64,000 nt of DNA, taken from positions 7,811,501 through 7,875,500 of the forward strand of contig JAZGTH010000007.1 in assembly GCA_036877525.1 (NCBI GenBank), read 5' to 3'. The stretch's first letter is position 1; every line of letters starts with the position of its first letter. The notes beneath the pieces are model-generated. The model was given only the letters and a program-made list of their open reading frames with translations. It was not told where the DNA came from and made no database searches. The DNA comes from Chromobotia macracanthus. Taxonomy: Eukaryota > Chordata > Actinopteri > Cypriniformes > Botiidae. Shown here in pieces: positions 12,493 through 26,000 of the stretch. Made by a program: the position numbers and the translations under genes.

Positions 12493-15400
12493 TCTGGGTT
12501 TGTGTTGAAATCTCTGATCCTTCTGTCTGCTGTTTATGATTGTAAAATCAATAATACTTCATCAGCTGCAGCAGGAATGCTCAATCTCATCATCAACTCA
12601 TAGTTTTTATCTTTCAAAATTATTCCACCCATCATAACACCAGCCAGCTGACTCGAAAAGAAAGGCACCAGCCGTAATGAGCTTGCTTTCCCTCCAGTCT
12701 CAACATGTTTGAAGAGTGCTGGCTTAGCTAACATTGTGTTAGGACTAGATGGTTCCTGCTGACATGAGTAAGGTGCTATTTATGCCATTACATTTCAGGC
12801 AAAGCTGTGACGACGTTTCTCTTGATCTCCACATCTTGAGGGTGTCATCAGCATCAGTCTCACATAAATGTTCATAGCAGCTGCATAAGCTAAAACCATC
12901 AACAGGGAGTTTCTCATCCTTATGACAGGTGCTTTGTTGTTGACGATATAATAGCATTAATAATCAGTCAGCACATTTTACATCCTCAGTCTAGGCATTT
13001 ACATAATTCTGCAGGCTTGTGTATTTACTTTGAATGCGATTGCTTTGCATCACTTTTGCATTACACAGCTGTAATTTGCAACACTTGAGATAAGAAGATC
13101 AAATTCACACCTTGGTAGATTAACACTGAGTTTATGAATGTAGCTTAAGCCTTATGCTCACAGAAGGTAAAATCATTGGCTTATTTTGTTAAGGTGTATT
13201 GCATGGTAACTGTATATAACTCATATATCACTTGTGATGAGTCATTCATCCAGTTTCAACCCCTCATTTCATCTCATGATCTTGAATGAATGAGCTAGTG
13301 TTGCTTTTTTTTAAAAGCAGATGCAATTTGAAGGGAGGGCACTTTCCAGAAACTAAAATTTTAGTGAACTAAAATAAGACATGAAGCTAAAATAAAAGAA
13401 GAAAATAAAAATATTTTTTATTAAATGGTCAGTGAATGGAAAATGTCTCAGATCTCAGTAGGTCCAACAGATTTTCCACTCATAGTATATGCTGTTTTCT
13501 TTTAACCCAATAGATGTGCTTAAAACTAGTTAAAATTAATAGCAGCTACTTGCAACATTTATTAAACTGCATTAAACAAATTGACATGGCAATATATATG
13601 CACACCAATATTAAGAAGAAATAGTCTAAAATGACGCAATATGATTATGTAAAGCTGATCAATAGATGAGTACAACACACATTCATATCTGGTCTCTGGA
13701 ATCGACTGTAAGTGTAAAATTCACTGACACACTTCATTCTTGGCATGGAAAATAACTACAGTCATGTCTTAGAAACCCATTATACATGCTACTTGTAAAA
13801 CTATTGAATGGTTTAAATTGTAACCTAAGAAATAAAGAATGAATTAAAAAATAAGCCACAGAGAAAAGCATAATAAAATAAAAGGGTGGAGAGGATTATA
13901 AATCCACCATTTTAATGTAATCGTAGATTTTTAGGAAGCATTGTGTAGTAATTGGAAATTATTGAAACTTTGCTCAATATATTGAACTTCTTCAGCAGGC
14001 AATGAAAAAGAGCAACTTTAGTAGAGAAGAAGCAGAGAATGAGATGGACCATATTAACGTTTGTGGGTTGCTATGGAGACAGCATCAAGACAATGTTTCT
14101 TGTGTTCATCTTCCATGGCGACATTTGACCATGACACATTAATCAGCAGCTCTGATGACTCTCTTGGAGATTAGTAGCCAGCCGGCCAATTATGGTAAAG
14201 CTCTCAATCTGACAATTACACTAATGGTGTGGGCAGCTTTGTCTGTCTCATGGAGGCAGTGCCACATATTCTCATCGCTAAGGGCCTGATGGATTCAGGC
14301 TGTGAACTGCAGGCTATTTTCACACTCTTTAATCATCTAGGGGCTGATTGTTTTGGCTTAGCCTAGTCGCAGAAACCCCTCCACGATTAGCTCAGAAACT
14401 CACTGACTGACCTTCTTTTACTTTATATGATGTGATCCAATGTGACACGCAAGTATGTCCTGTGGACGCGGCCTCCGCTCTGAGTGCTGTCGGGCGAGCT
14501 TCTGTGTCGAGCGCTCATCAAGAGATTGACCCTGCACTCCACGTCTTATGGTGACTGCTTCATCCAGACAGCACCAGGAGGTGAAGGGCAGCATTTCATT
14601 GACAGGAAAAGATATTAGACCACCAAGAAGGTTGAACCTCCTTCACATCCAACTGTTTGATTTTCTGGAGGTGGTATTGTGGGATTTTTTATACCAGACA
14701 GCGTGTAACAGTTAAATTAAACATATTTTACACCCTCCCGGTACGACTGTGTACAGTTATGGCATATCTGAGTGCAATGGAGTGTGTTAGGAGTGAATGT
14801 TAAAATTTCCCAGCCCTGACTCTGGCCAAGAAACATGAGTCACCCTATTGGAAATCAATGAAACCACTGGCATTTAAAATGAGGCTTGATGAAATGTGTG
14901 AAGTGGCCAAGAAAAAGGAAATGAATTGATTCAGGAAAGTAAGCATATTGACAGCTGAAAGTCACGAGATGTGCTTCTGCCCCAGAACCCTGCTAGTTCT
15001 GAGCGAGTCTGCCCAACAGAGCCCAGTGTCAAATGAATCAGAAAAACCTTTCCCTGTCTCAATTCACAACCTCTTTGAGTCTTATCTATCATATTCCAAA
15101 CAGCTTAACTAGCTTCAGTTCTAGATCGAAAAGGGCAACTTCTACCAGAACTGAATGCAGAAATCTGTTTCGAAGACCAATGCAATGCATGATGGGTAAT
15201 CATCAGCGAGAGACAGTAATCCACACAGCTCGGCAGGGGGTGCTGAACTTACACTATGTGGGCGTGTGTTGTTCGGGTCTGTTCATCTGAGGGCCGCTTT
15301 GAGATGCAGGAAGTGTTCTCTTTCACAGGAGGAGACAGGAACAAGTGCTCGGCTGGCAGTATATGTTCACGGCCACCGTAAATCCAAATTAAATCAAAAG

Positions 15401-18400
15401 CTGTTTAGCACTAAGAAATTTCCTTCTAGCGCCTATTGTTCGGCACATTCTCTCAAACCATGACAACTACTGTCAGATGTAATTAAAAAAAGCATCAAAT
15501 GTAAGTATTGTTGCACAATGTGCACCACTGAGCTTTGCATTCAGGGCCATCCCAAGTGGACATGGGGCCCAGGGCGCCCTTAGCAGATGCAGGGCCAGTT
15601 CACAATTGTGTGGGGGGTTGGGGGTGGTTATCCCCCTCATCCGTTCATGATGAGGTGTTTGGTTGGTCCGTTCGTGGTGTGGCCACACTAGTTGGCTCAG
15701 ATGATGGCTCTGTTGCAATTAGTGTTTAACAGTTAAAAAAGATTTCACTTTGATATTGTTGTAAATTATTTGGAACTGCTGAGAGTTGGTCTTAGAGGGT
15801 CTCATAGCTGTCTCTCAGATCTCTCCAAGTGTTTGAGACTAAATGGCCATTAAAAGCTTATGATCACTTAATATGTCAGCCATTAGGCTTTGTGGGTGTG
15901 TTAACAGTTATAAATTGCTCAGGATTCCTGGGAATACAGAAGCAATTTACTTCCAGGAAAGAAGTTTAACTGTAAATAATCTAATCAACCAATCACATGT
16001 GTAAATGGAACGTGTTGTAAACGGTTGCAAAAGCTACCCATATTCAGTAAATGCAATGACACTTGGCTGCATGTTGCATGATATTTGTAGCTTGAGGTCA
16101 GCCCTTCCATATGATTTAGACGATAATTTTTTCTTCCTGTTATTTCAAAATTGGTTCAGGGAACATTTCCCATTTGCAGTTAACACTTCTCAGCTCATTT
16201 AAATTGAGCTACTGAGCATATCCAGTAATTCATTATCAAAATTCATTAGCATCCAACCAAATCCAAACTTGATTTACTCGCTGTTTCACAAAGCAGGTGG
16301 CCTGCTTGGAACTCATTGTGCAAAAGAAGGATAATTGAAAAATGTATGTTTTTCCTCAATATTGCTTCTTTTTTGTTGGAGGATACATGCATATTTGAGA
16401 TACTGTATGCTTATCATGGGGCAAATACATTTATTGTAATGTTTATATTACTGCATTTCCAGTAAGCAATGTGAAGTTATTTTAGGAGCATATTTCTGCG
16501 CCAACTGTGAGCATTGAGTTCTTAACCTTAGGTGTGCCACAACAATTTTTTTGAGGAGCACCGTAAAAGTATCATTCTAATTTCTTTATATATATTATAT
16601 ATACACATCTATATAATATAATATAGCACAGTACATTCTATTGTAGTATTAAGTATGTAAACTACATTTAGTTAAGCACTAACATATAGTTAAATCCACT
16701 CGTGTTTTTTGCTTCATTTAAATGTGATTGCTAAGGCTTCTACAAAATCTTCCAATCAGAATGTCATGCTGGCGACCCACTGGTATTGTCTACAATGATG
16801 GTTCCCTTATTAGACTCCCCTGGGGAATTAATGTGACATTTTTCCTTTGGCAATCTACAGCATTAACCTGAGGAGCACACACACACTTTATCTTTCCATT
16901 TTCCCACCTTCCCATTTCTTTCTTTTCTCCTCCCAAGCTCTCTCTCTCCTTATATCCGTATCTTCCACTTTCTCTCTCACTGTTCCGCTCATATTTCATG
17001 CTCATCCTCTAATCAGAGTTGTAAGGTTAACGTCAGTATGGAACGCTTCCCTCAGATGAAAACAAATGAACAGGTACACAGCGAATTGGAGCTCATTTTT
17101 CCACCTACTGAGTTTTTCAAACACAAACTTTGTTTTTATCTCACTGGGGAGATGATGTATCTTCCCCTTTCCTCTCCTAGAATAAAACCAGAAGGGAAAA
17201 CATTCCAAGACCTTTTGTAGGCGTTACCATTAACACTTTGAGCAGGATGGTTCATTAGAGACCACAAATGCCTCTAAATGGATGAGCTGAAATTGACATT
17301 CTGTAAGCGGTAAATTGACAAACTCTACATTACTGTCTTGGAAAGGTTTTTGGCTTTGTTATCTAGTGGCAGCTGCTTAATTCTCCTCTCTGATTTCTGT
17401 CTGTTGGAGTCAATGTGTGAGCTGATGGAAAGTCAGAAGCCTCCAGAGATGCTACCTCATCATTCCCACTAAAAAACAAACAGCCCGAGGGAGAAACACT
17501 ATGCTTTTAGCCCGCAGGGCAGCCGATAGCATCAGTGGTGTGGTTGTTCATGACGGGGTCTGGCCGAGGCAGAGGGGCTATCATGAGGGTTGGACGTCAG
17601 CCCTCCCCCGCCCCTCTGAGTGATCTCAACCAGTCAACCGTGCTGAGCAGAAAGTGTGTTTCGGCACCAGAAAGGAGATAAGGGCTTCCCATACCCTCAC
17701 AGATTAAACAGGGGATTAACCTCTCCTTCCTTCACCAGTCCTTATCTGCCCCTCACCTCCGCTCTTGCACTGACATTTGCCACCAAACATTTAAACAGAT
17801 GCCACGATGGCCATAATGATGCTTTTTAACCTGGTGTAACTCAAAAAATAACATATTGAATATATATCTCTGTCTTCTGAATTAAAAACTGGTATCTAAA
17901 CTAATTGCTACCCATTAGTGTTTACATATAGTATGTTCTTAATTTATTTAAAAGTAATAAATAGGGCTGTTAATCAGATCCAGTTTATAATTAAATAAAT
18001 CTGCAATCTGTAACTTCTTTGGTTAAAAATGAACAAAAATTTGTCATGGAGCAAAAACATGACAGGCCAGTGTTTGAAATGGTCTCCTTACCTTACCCTA
18101 ATTCTCTAAGGCTTCATTTGACTTCAGCATACATAAGGAAAAGTACATAAAGTAACCTACAATTTTAGGATTCAAACAGAGATGGTAATGCTGCTTACAT
18201 CTAAAATGATGAAAATGTTCCTGCCTTCTATCTGCACTGGAACATACAGTAATGAACTTAATATTAGCTTGAGTTGCTTAGACTAGGAATTTTTTAAAGG
18301 AATTTAAAAAAATATAAAAATAGTTTAAAAAAGAAATTAAAATTGTTCTTTTAGTTTAGTATGTTCAGTCACGAATATGCATTAATTTGAACTAAAATTA

Positions 18401-21400
18401 AGTACTTAATGTCTGCTGTCATTCATAACCACACACTAACTGAAGTGAACAAGTAAACTTAAAATTTACTTAAAGCAGAAGCTCTGGCCATCGGATGTGT
18501 CTAAAATGACACATTTACCAAATTACAATAGAGTGATATCTTTTCTCCATATTCACAGAATGCAATAACTTGGAGGATTCTGCCACACGTTTGAGTTATT
18601 CATGTTTAAAGTAATGAAGGTGCCTGAAGCTCCAGTAAATTGAGAATGTTATAACACTGTCCTCAGCTGTACTGCCCTCAAGTCACTCAGCTGAAATGAT
18701 TTGTAGATATTTATTTATTTTACTGCCTCAAGACTCCCTGTCGCACCCTGAACTAAAATATTCTGACTGCCCTTTTTCAAAAATATTCAGTCTCATGTCT
18801 GCTGTGCAAAATGTTATCTGAAGTGAATTCATTCGTCCAAATGAAGTTATTGTTATTTACATTCAGTTCAGTTTCTGATGTTGCCTTAGGTGGTCTGTGC
18901 TGCTACTGCAGTGCCACAGCAGCAATGTATATGCTGTTAGATGCTGGAAAATATCAAGTGAAATACCAATAATGCATTTTTTCTGCAGACTTTCCATCAG
19001 TCAAGACTTTGTAACTTGCATAACTTTAGCTTGCACAGCGTCAGAGTGTTTATCATTTTTAAATGCTCCTAATGAGGAAATTACTTCCAGTCGGACTTTC
19101 AGAGCGGCTTAGCCGTGGACTATGCTAACAATTTAACATGCAGCCCAGTTCTACAAAATTATGCTGAAATGTGAATGTGTAATTAGATTCAAAACAGCAA
19201 TCACAGAAACTGAAAATCTAAACACAGCTGTGCATAGGTTTTCCTGTTTAATACATTTAGTTTGAAAAGACTCTGGCAATTTGCTGGAAGAATCTTTTAA
19301 AGTAACATTTTTTCCAGTATATTTTATAAGAACTTCAGACGTTTAGACGTTTAGATGATTCATACGTTTCTGCTTCTTTGAATCAGGACAATTTGTGCTG
19401 CGCTAAATACACCACACTCCACCATCCAAACGTCAGCTATTAGTATAGGCACACTCTCTTGCAGCCACCTGCGATAAGAGGGCCAGTGACCAAGCCAACT
19501 ATGACATCCCATTGATCCAGAAAATTGCTGCGGAGCCAGCCTTGAAATTAGTTTAAATTGCTGAATCAAAAAATGTTATCCCTGATTTTGGCAAGGCCAG
19601 CGTAAACCCCTCTCCCCTAATCCCCGACTGATGTGCAAAGTTGTCAGGGATCGTGTCGTCTGCCACCCAGCTGATGGGGGTATTTGGATTGCTTGTGACA
19701 GAAAGACACACAAGCAGGCAACCAGGATTTGACGTGGGATAGCACTTAGGGTTCGCCCAGGTCGTGACTTGGTTGTAAATTCGCAGACTCTGAGTTGTTT
19801 TAAATGTGATGCACAGGGGCTTTGTGCTTTTCAATTTAATTATTCGCCACCCCCTTTTCTCAGATCCACTGTTCTGTGTTGAGTCACTGCGTACGGCCCC
19901 AGTACACTCACAGCGTTCGACTGAAGAAATAATTCAATGTCACTCCTGGTCTTTTATTTTTCTGCCCATTTTGGATTTCTCAAAATAGCAGAGAAATGGA
20001 GGTGCTGGTGGGTTGGGTTTCCTGGGCTGAAAACAGGGCTAATGTGGCATAAGTGCTCCTAAGAGGATTACTGATGTAAAATGAGTGGGGTGTAATGCCC
20101 AGCTCAAGCCCTATCCATCTAGGAAAAGCCTACCTTTTCATCATTCCCTGTCCATCACTGAGTACACTCAGAGAAATGAAATTTTTACACACATTTTGCC
20201 CTTTTCTCCCCAAACAATATCCCTGAACCCCCTTGCCTCATGTTTTCCTTGAAAAATGCTTTAAAAAGCAGCAAAGCAGCAAAATCACAGCTGCTGAACA
20301 ATAACTCCTGTACGTTGAGTATTTCTAGTACAGTACAATATTGGGGGTACACCACTGTCCTATCTCAGAACTTCTGTTAGTTATATAATCAGTACGCATC
20401 TCTGTTCTGCATTATTGCTATGTTTTAAGTGACAGATCACACTGTTTGTTGCAGATATAAAAAACTACAAAAGCAATAACTGCTGTACGAAATAATTGCA
20501 TATAAAGTAGTTCATTAGTATTACTCATTACTTACATAGTAATTACAAATGTAATTACATAGTAATATCAATGTTATAACATAAAATGTAACCTACACAG
20601 AAATAGTTTTGTTGGAAGATGCACAATAGTTTTATAGATTTTATAGATGTTTGACTGGTAGAGCTAAAGATACAGATGTTAGAAATATTAAATATTAAAG
20701 TCAGCTGCTTTGCCTCCTCAGTCCTCCACCAGAATGTTGTCATGAATTCAGGTGCACAGAAGTACAATTTTGCATATGAACAGCTGCTGTTGAAAAATGT
20801 CAGCATTAGGAATAACAGATGTCTTTTCATCTGCCAGTTCAGAATCATACTGTGTATTTTCCACCACACTGTCTATTTTTATTTTATCTTTGTGTTGTTT
20901 TCGGAAATGTCAGTGGACCTTTGGTACACAACTGGTCTTGTCTTGTTTTGCTCCAGATCCTCTGGCTGGTCTTGTAGAGGCTCTGAATGTATCACTTAAT
21001 CCCTCTTTACAGCTGATCGGAGTGAGACGTCCACTCTACAGTCACTCAGCACACGGCGGTGAGGGAGAAAGTGTGAGGATAAAAGAATGCCCCACTGGAT
21101 ATTCAAGGATTACAATGTGCTATAAGAACCTATTGATTAGTGTCAATGCTAACAGCACACAGTGTATTACACATAGATTAAGACATTATCTACAAACGAC
21201 TTTTAAGTAAATATACAAGCAGGCAGGAGGGTTGTAACACTTAAAAATAGTAAAGAGTAAAAAGTAAAACAAATCCGCAGGCTTTCCTGTTTAATTTGAT
21301 ATGTGACATTTACACCAACTTTGCATCTGAATGTTAAAAATAAAATAATGCACTCTCTTTTAAAACAGGATGAATTGTTTGTTAAGGTTAGTCATTTTGG

Positions 21401-23007
21401 TCCTACAATAATTTTGTTTAAAAAAAATTATAAATTATTTTCAGCATTCATAATTTAGCTGTAATTCAAAAACATGAAATTACCCAAAGTGGGTTTAGCA
21501 TTATGTGGAACTAAACTGTTCTTGTGAAATACATTTTAATATATTGCTAAAATTTTGCCATATCCTTGTTATTTACTTCAGGTCTTTGTGTATGTTATTT
21601 TGCCACCACCATTACCTGAATTCTAGGTATAAACATCCCCATTCATTTAGAAATAAATCAAGGACTCAAAGTATCAAACATTCACTGATTGTAGATATAT
21701 TTTGCAAGATCATCTTTTTTTGCCCGATACGGCTGCTGCTCTAATCCCCTGATCTTCACAAAAAGATCCACATTGAGTGGGTGAATTGCATGAAATCTCC
21801 CTCTTTATATGCTGTTTGTCAATAGATAAAATATAAAGCCGGTATCAGAACACAAGCTCCTTCATGAAAAGCAAAGATCTGGAATGTCCAAGTTTTCCTC
21901 TGTGAATTCCATGAATATCACTGTATATACATATCACTCACACATCTCAGCTCTGAAACCCCCGATGAATTCTCCAGTCATCTCAATGAATGCAGCATTG
22001 TTTGCATTTGACACAGGTCTTGTGATCGATTCGGTTTGATATTTGCTTGTGTGCATTAATAAAAAATGCACCGGGCCGAGTCCTTCATAATTGACCGTTC
22101 TGTTCTACAGAAGCAGAGTACGACCCAAAGGACTCCAGCCCTCTTCATCAAAACAGATGCATGAAACAAAAAACTTTTGCCGCTCTGAATAAAACAGTAT
22201 TTCTCCTGAAGGGTTGATATATACTCAGCTTGGTATTCTGTCTTACCAGATGTTTTTCTAGCTTAATGAAGATGGATTTCAGATCTGAGCATAAAGCGTC
22301 AAATCACCCCCCAACTGCACATTAGCTGATTTTCCTCACAAAGTGGAATACATTTATGTTTTAGTCTGTTTATTATCAGTGAACAGGTAAAACAAAATTA
22401 TTTACAAGATTTTGAGCCTTCAGTTTTCTGTGTGCTACATTTATGTTGAAGATCACAGCACTGTAGCTGCTACTTGAACTGAAACACTTTGATAAAAGCC
22501 ATGTGAACTTCAGGTGTCACTGCTCCTGTGCATTTTTCTTTATTTATTTTCTGTCATTATTTAACATCATGCTGTTTCAAACTGATACAGTATGGTGTAA
22601 TTTTTGCCACTGAACTGCTAAGCAGCTCTACTGTTCCAACAACAGTTTATAATGACATTATAGCAATATGATTGATTGATTGCAATTCCATTAGAAAGAG
22701 AAACCAGTTCAAACTGAATTTCATTTGTTTTTGGCTATGCCTTAATGAAGACTTGGAGAGTGGAGGAGGGGTAGCTGAGGAGGTGTCATGGCAGAGGTGA
22801 ATGACACTAGAAAATCTAAAACTGGGAAAGAGACACTAATCACCACACACAGAAACAAGCACTCAGCACCAGATCAATACTGACAGGGTCTACAACCCCA
22901 CAAAACACCTAAGACTGTGTGAGAAAGCCCTGTGACAATCTAACACCTTATAGTAGGAAGCGGGAAGCAGCTGGGGACAACATACAGTGAAGTGCACAAA
23001 CTGTATT
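12493..23007 (+). other. Non-coding; presumed asic4 intron 1 (second part)
   Basis: No gene recognised. A relatively GC-richer, non-repetitive patch at about 14100-14600 contains several homeodomain-type ATTA/TAAT cores. A second lies at about 17400-17800 and a third at about 21960-22100; these are possible conserved regulatory elements. A hAT-like relic lies near 15550. The remainder is AT-rich without evident structure. Confidence 0.45.
15550..15640 (+). mobile_element. Possible hAT-type transposon end
   Basis: CAGGGCCATCCCAAGTGG, followed by a GGGGCCC...GGGCGCCC stretch, resembles the CAGGGCCGGCCC...GGGGCCC ends of teleost hAT elements as I recall them. The other end was not found, so this is at best a fragment. 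Confidence 0.3.
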
Positions 23008-23050
23008 GTATATGGGATTGTGTGTATAAACTATATACAATCCCATATAA
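23008..23050. repeat. Short inverted repeat TATGGGATTGT / ACAATCCCATA
   Basis: Two arms of about 19 bp (23008-23027 and 23032-23050) separated by a few bases can form a hairpin, ending in ATATGGGATTG/CAATCCCATAT. It probably belongs to a small DNA-transposon relic. Confidence 0.6.
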
Positions 23051-26000
23051 CATCTGCATTTTAACCTCTTCTAAAAAGCTGCGGAACAAAATATGTTGTT
23101 TATATATTTATGTGTGTGTTACTTAACCATATACTGGGGACAAACTTGTAGCCAAAAGTAAATTAAAAATATAATAAATAACATTTTTTAACTGTAAAAA
23201 TGCAGAAAGTTTTCTGTTAAGGTTAGGTTATTTTTTTATAGCTAGCTGTGTATTAAAACAATAAAAGTCTAAGGAATGTCCCCATTTACATAGATAAGTA
23301 AACGCAAGTGCCTGTGTTTGTGGACCTCTGTCACTTTGTTCTGCACAATACTACTGGGTACAAAGGCACCCCTTTGGTCTATTCCCTCTACATCAAATCT
23401 AAGTCAGGCTCTGGCTCTGAGGTCTTCAAAGGATCTATTGTGCATGAGGTGCAAAGCCTTGCTGCATACTTTATGTATTCCCAAAGATCTGTTTCCCCTA
23501 ACCTGTGTAACATTTTCCCACATAAAGACTATATTTACTCTGACCACATAGGGGTCGGTACGGAGAACAGAGGAGGCAAATCTTCACACACATTAGCATA
23601 TTTGCACACTGCGCATGTTTTAGAAGGCAGAACAGATTGTTTTTTTGCTCTGTGCCCAACACAAAACAGTCCCATTAGATCAGAGTTGGGACAAGGCCAG
23701 TATTGCATGAAAGTGCTTATAACGGTCAGGTGTCAACAAAAGTGCAATCCAGCAGTAAAATACTGAGATGGCTCTCAGGTGACGGTAGCAAGGTAAAAAG
23801 ACCTTACCTTTTGCTTACACACTGTGGGTTTGTCCCTCATATTGTTAAATACGGTTATGCCCAACATCACATGGGAAATTAAGCTGTATTGTTGAGAACA
23901 GTTTCCCACTGACTGGAGGACCCTCTGGAGAGGTCATTTTTAAATGTTTTTCATTACATTTTTTTTAATAAAGAAGACTTTGAATTACTGTATGACAGAC
24001 TGGGTTTTAATTAAACTGGGATTTTGAAAGGGTCAGGTTCAAGTTCGTTGATCTACTTATGGAGATCGTTCACTCAGAGCTAGTGCAGAAGGTTATAGGT
24101 CACTGGGAAATGAGCAACTTCAACACATGTGTACAGGGCACAGTCTATGCATAGCCATATGCCAGCAGTTCATAATCTGCTACATTCATTGATAATTGCC
24201 ACAATAATTGCTACAAAATGCTTTCATAAACGATCATGTTGAAAATGTTTGGATAATGTTGTGCAAGTTATGTTATGCACTGATGATGAGATTTGCGGCT
24301 GAAATTCTGTTCATGTTGGCCTTCCCTGCCTGACTGGACAGAAAATCCACAAAAGCTGTTTGTGATCTCTTATCCAATTTACAGCTCATTTTCTTTGATA
24401 TCTCTTAGACAACTTAAAGACATTCAAAAGAGGAAAGAACCTGTTCAACCACAGCCACGCACCTGTGTCTCTTTTGTAAGTTAATTTTCCGTTTGAAGAT
24501 TTCCCTAGAAGGGTTGAAATTTATTTAAATTTTGAAAATGTAAGACTGATGCAACTTTCTCAACTATGCTTTCAACTATGATATGTGGAATGGGTTTTAA
24601 AGAGTAATTGTGCAGATTTATGAAAATAGTCATGAAAATCTGTTGAAAAAGAAACAAACAAACAATTTAACCTACTGCCACCTTGAGCAAGAAATGATTT
24701 TGTTTTTGTTGCCATTTAAATTGAATTTTGTAATGTACTAAATCATCTTTTGTCCCCAATGAATTTTATCTATTTAATTTTGAATCAGAACTTCACAAAA
24801 AGGTTTTCAGACATTGCAGATGCTGTGGAAACAGATGGGTAGTAATGAAGATAAACTTCAAAGCACCAGGAGACGAGGATCAGGATTTATAGCTAAACAG
24901 GGATGTGGGAATGATGGATGAATACCAACCGTCTCGCTAGTGTTTTTTGGGCCCTGCTGTGTTTAAAAATGACCCATCAAACAAATCTGAGCGTCTGCTG
25001 GGGAGGTGGACATGACTGCTTGAATAATCCTGTATCATTGCTCCTGTACTGGGCTCCATCACTGGGCTCAGCACAGCTCCTGGACATTAGTATCAGATGT
25101 CTGGCTTTACCCCCCCCTGGGTTGGCGCAGGCCTGGAGTTGCCACCCCTGCACAAAGCATTGCCACCAGACAAAGAGCAACTCAGGGAATCTAACCTCAT
25201 TGATTTATACATTTACCATTTCTCACAGCCAACCACCCAACACACACACCACATCAATAGAGGCACATAACCTCTGAAGGTATGTGTTGTGTATAGAAGA
25301 CCGATGCTGCAGCCTAGACCTTTAAGGTTCATTGAGGGAGATTGATTGCTGAATATTTCACCTCAGGGTCGTGATGAGAATCTAGATGACTGTCAGTTTT
25401 AATGGTGAGGTGTGTAATTTGGTGTAGTGCCACTAGTGTAACCAAACAGAATTGCATAAATAATAACTGTTTTCAAACAGGTCTCTTAAGGTCTTCCATT
25501 TGGAATACATTAAACTATCACACAGGACCAGTATTTCACACAGTATTAAAAATAAACCTATACATTTTATACAACCTATACGCTTTTTTAAAACTTGGTT
25601 TTACATATTAAGATAGATATCTGAACATCAAAATACTTACACATATCACCTTTAAGTTTCCGATCTTCTTAATTTTTGGTTCTGTGTTGAACATAATGGC
25701 TAATGTGGCTAATGTTTAGAAATGTAAAATCTTCATCTCTGTGGCGATTTCATTTACGCTGTACTTTATAAGAATGACATGAAAGTAAAAATGACAATGA
25801 TACCTTTTAGTGTTACCATTTTATCAGTTTAACCAAATGTATCACTTACGAGTACAGAGTTACTAACTTGTTAAATATGCAAGGTGAACTTTTTTTAAGG
25901 ACAGACTCAGACGACAAGGAATTTTATGCTGTATTAGGCCCTCTATCCCCTGATCTGTAATTAATTCTGTTCCTTCATCTTGGGAGTAGTCACATAAAAT

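Noticed and set aside
20797..21210. 137-residue plus-strand frame
   Set aside because: Overlaps other random frames in AT-rich DNA; no family features.
23308..23766. 152-residue plus-strand frame
   Set aside because: No domain, family resemblance or splice context; length is within chance for 64 kb.
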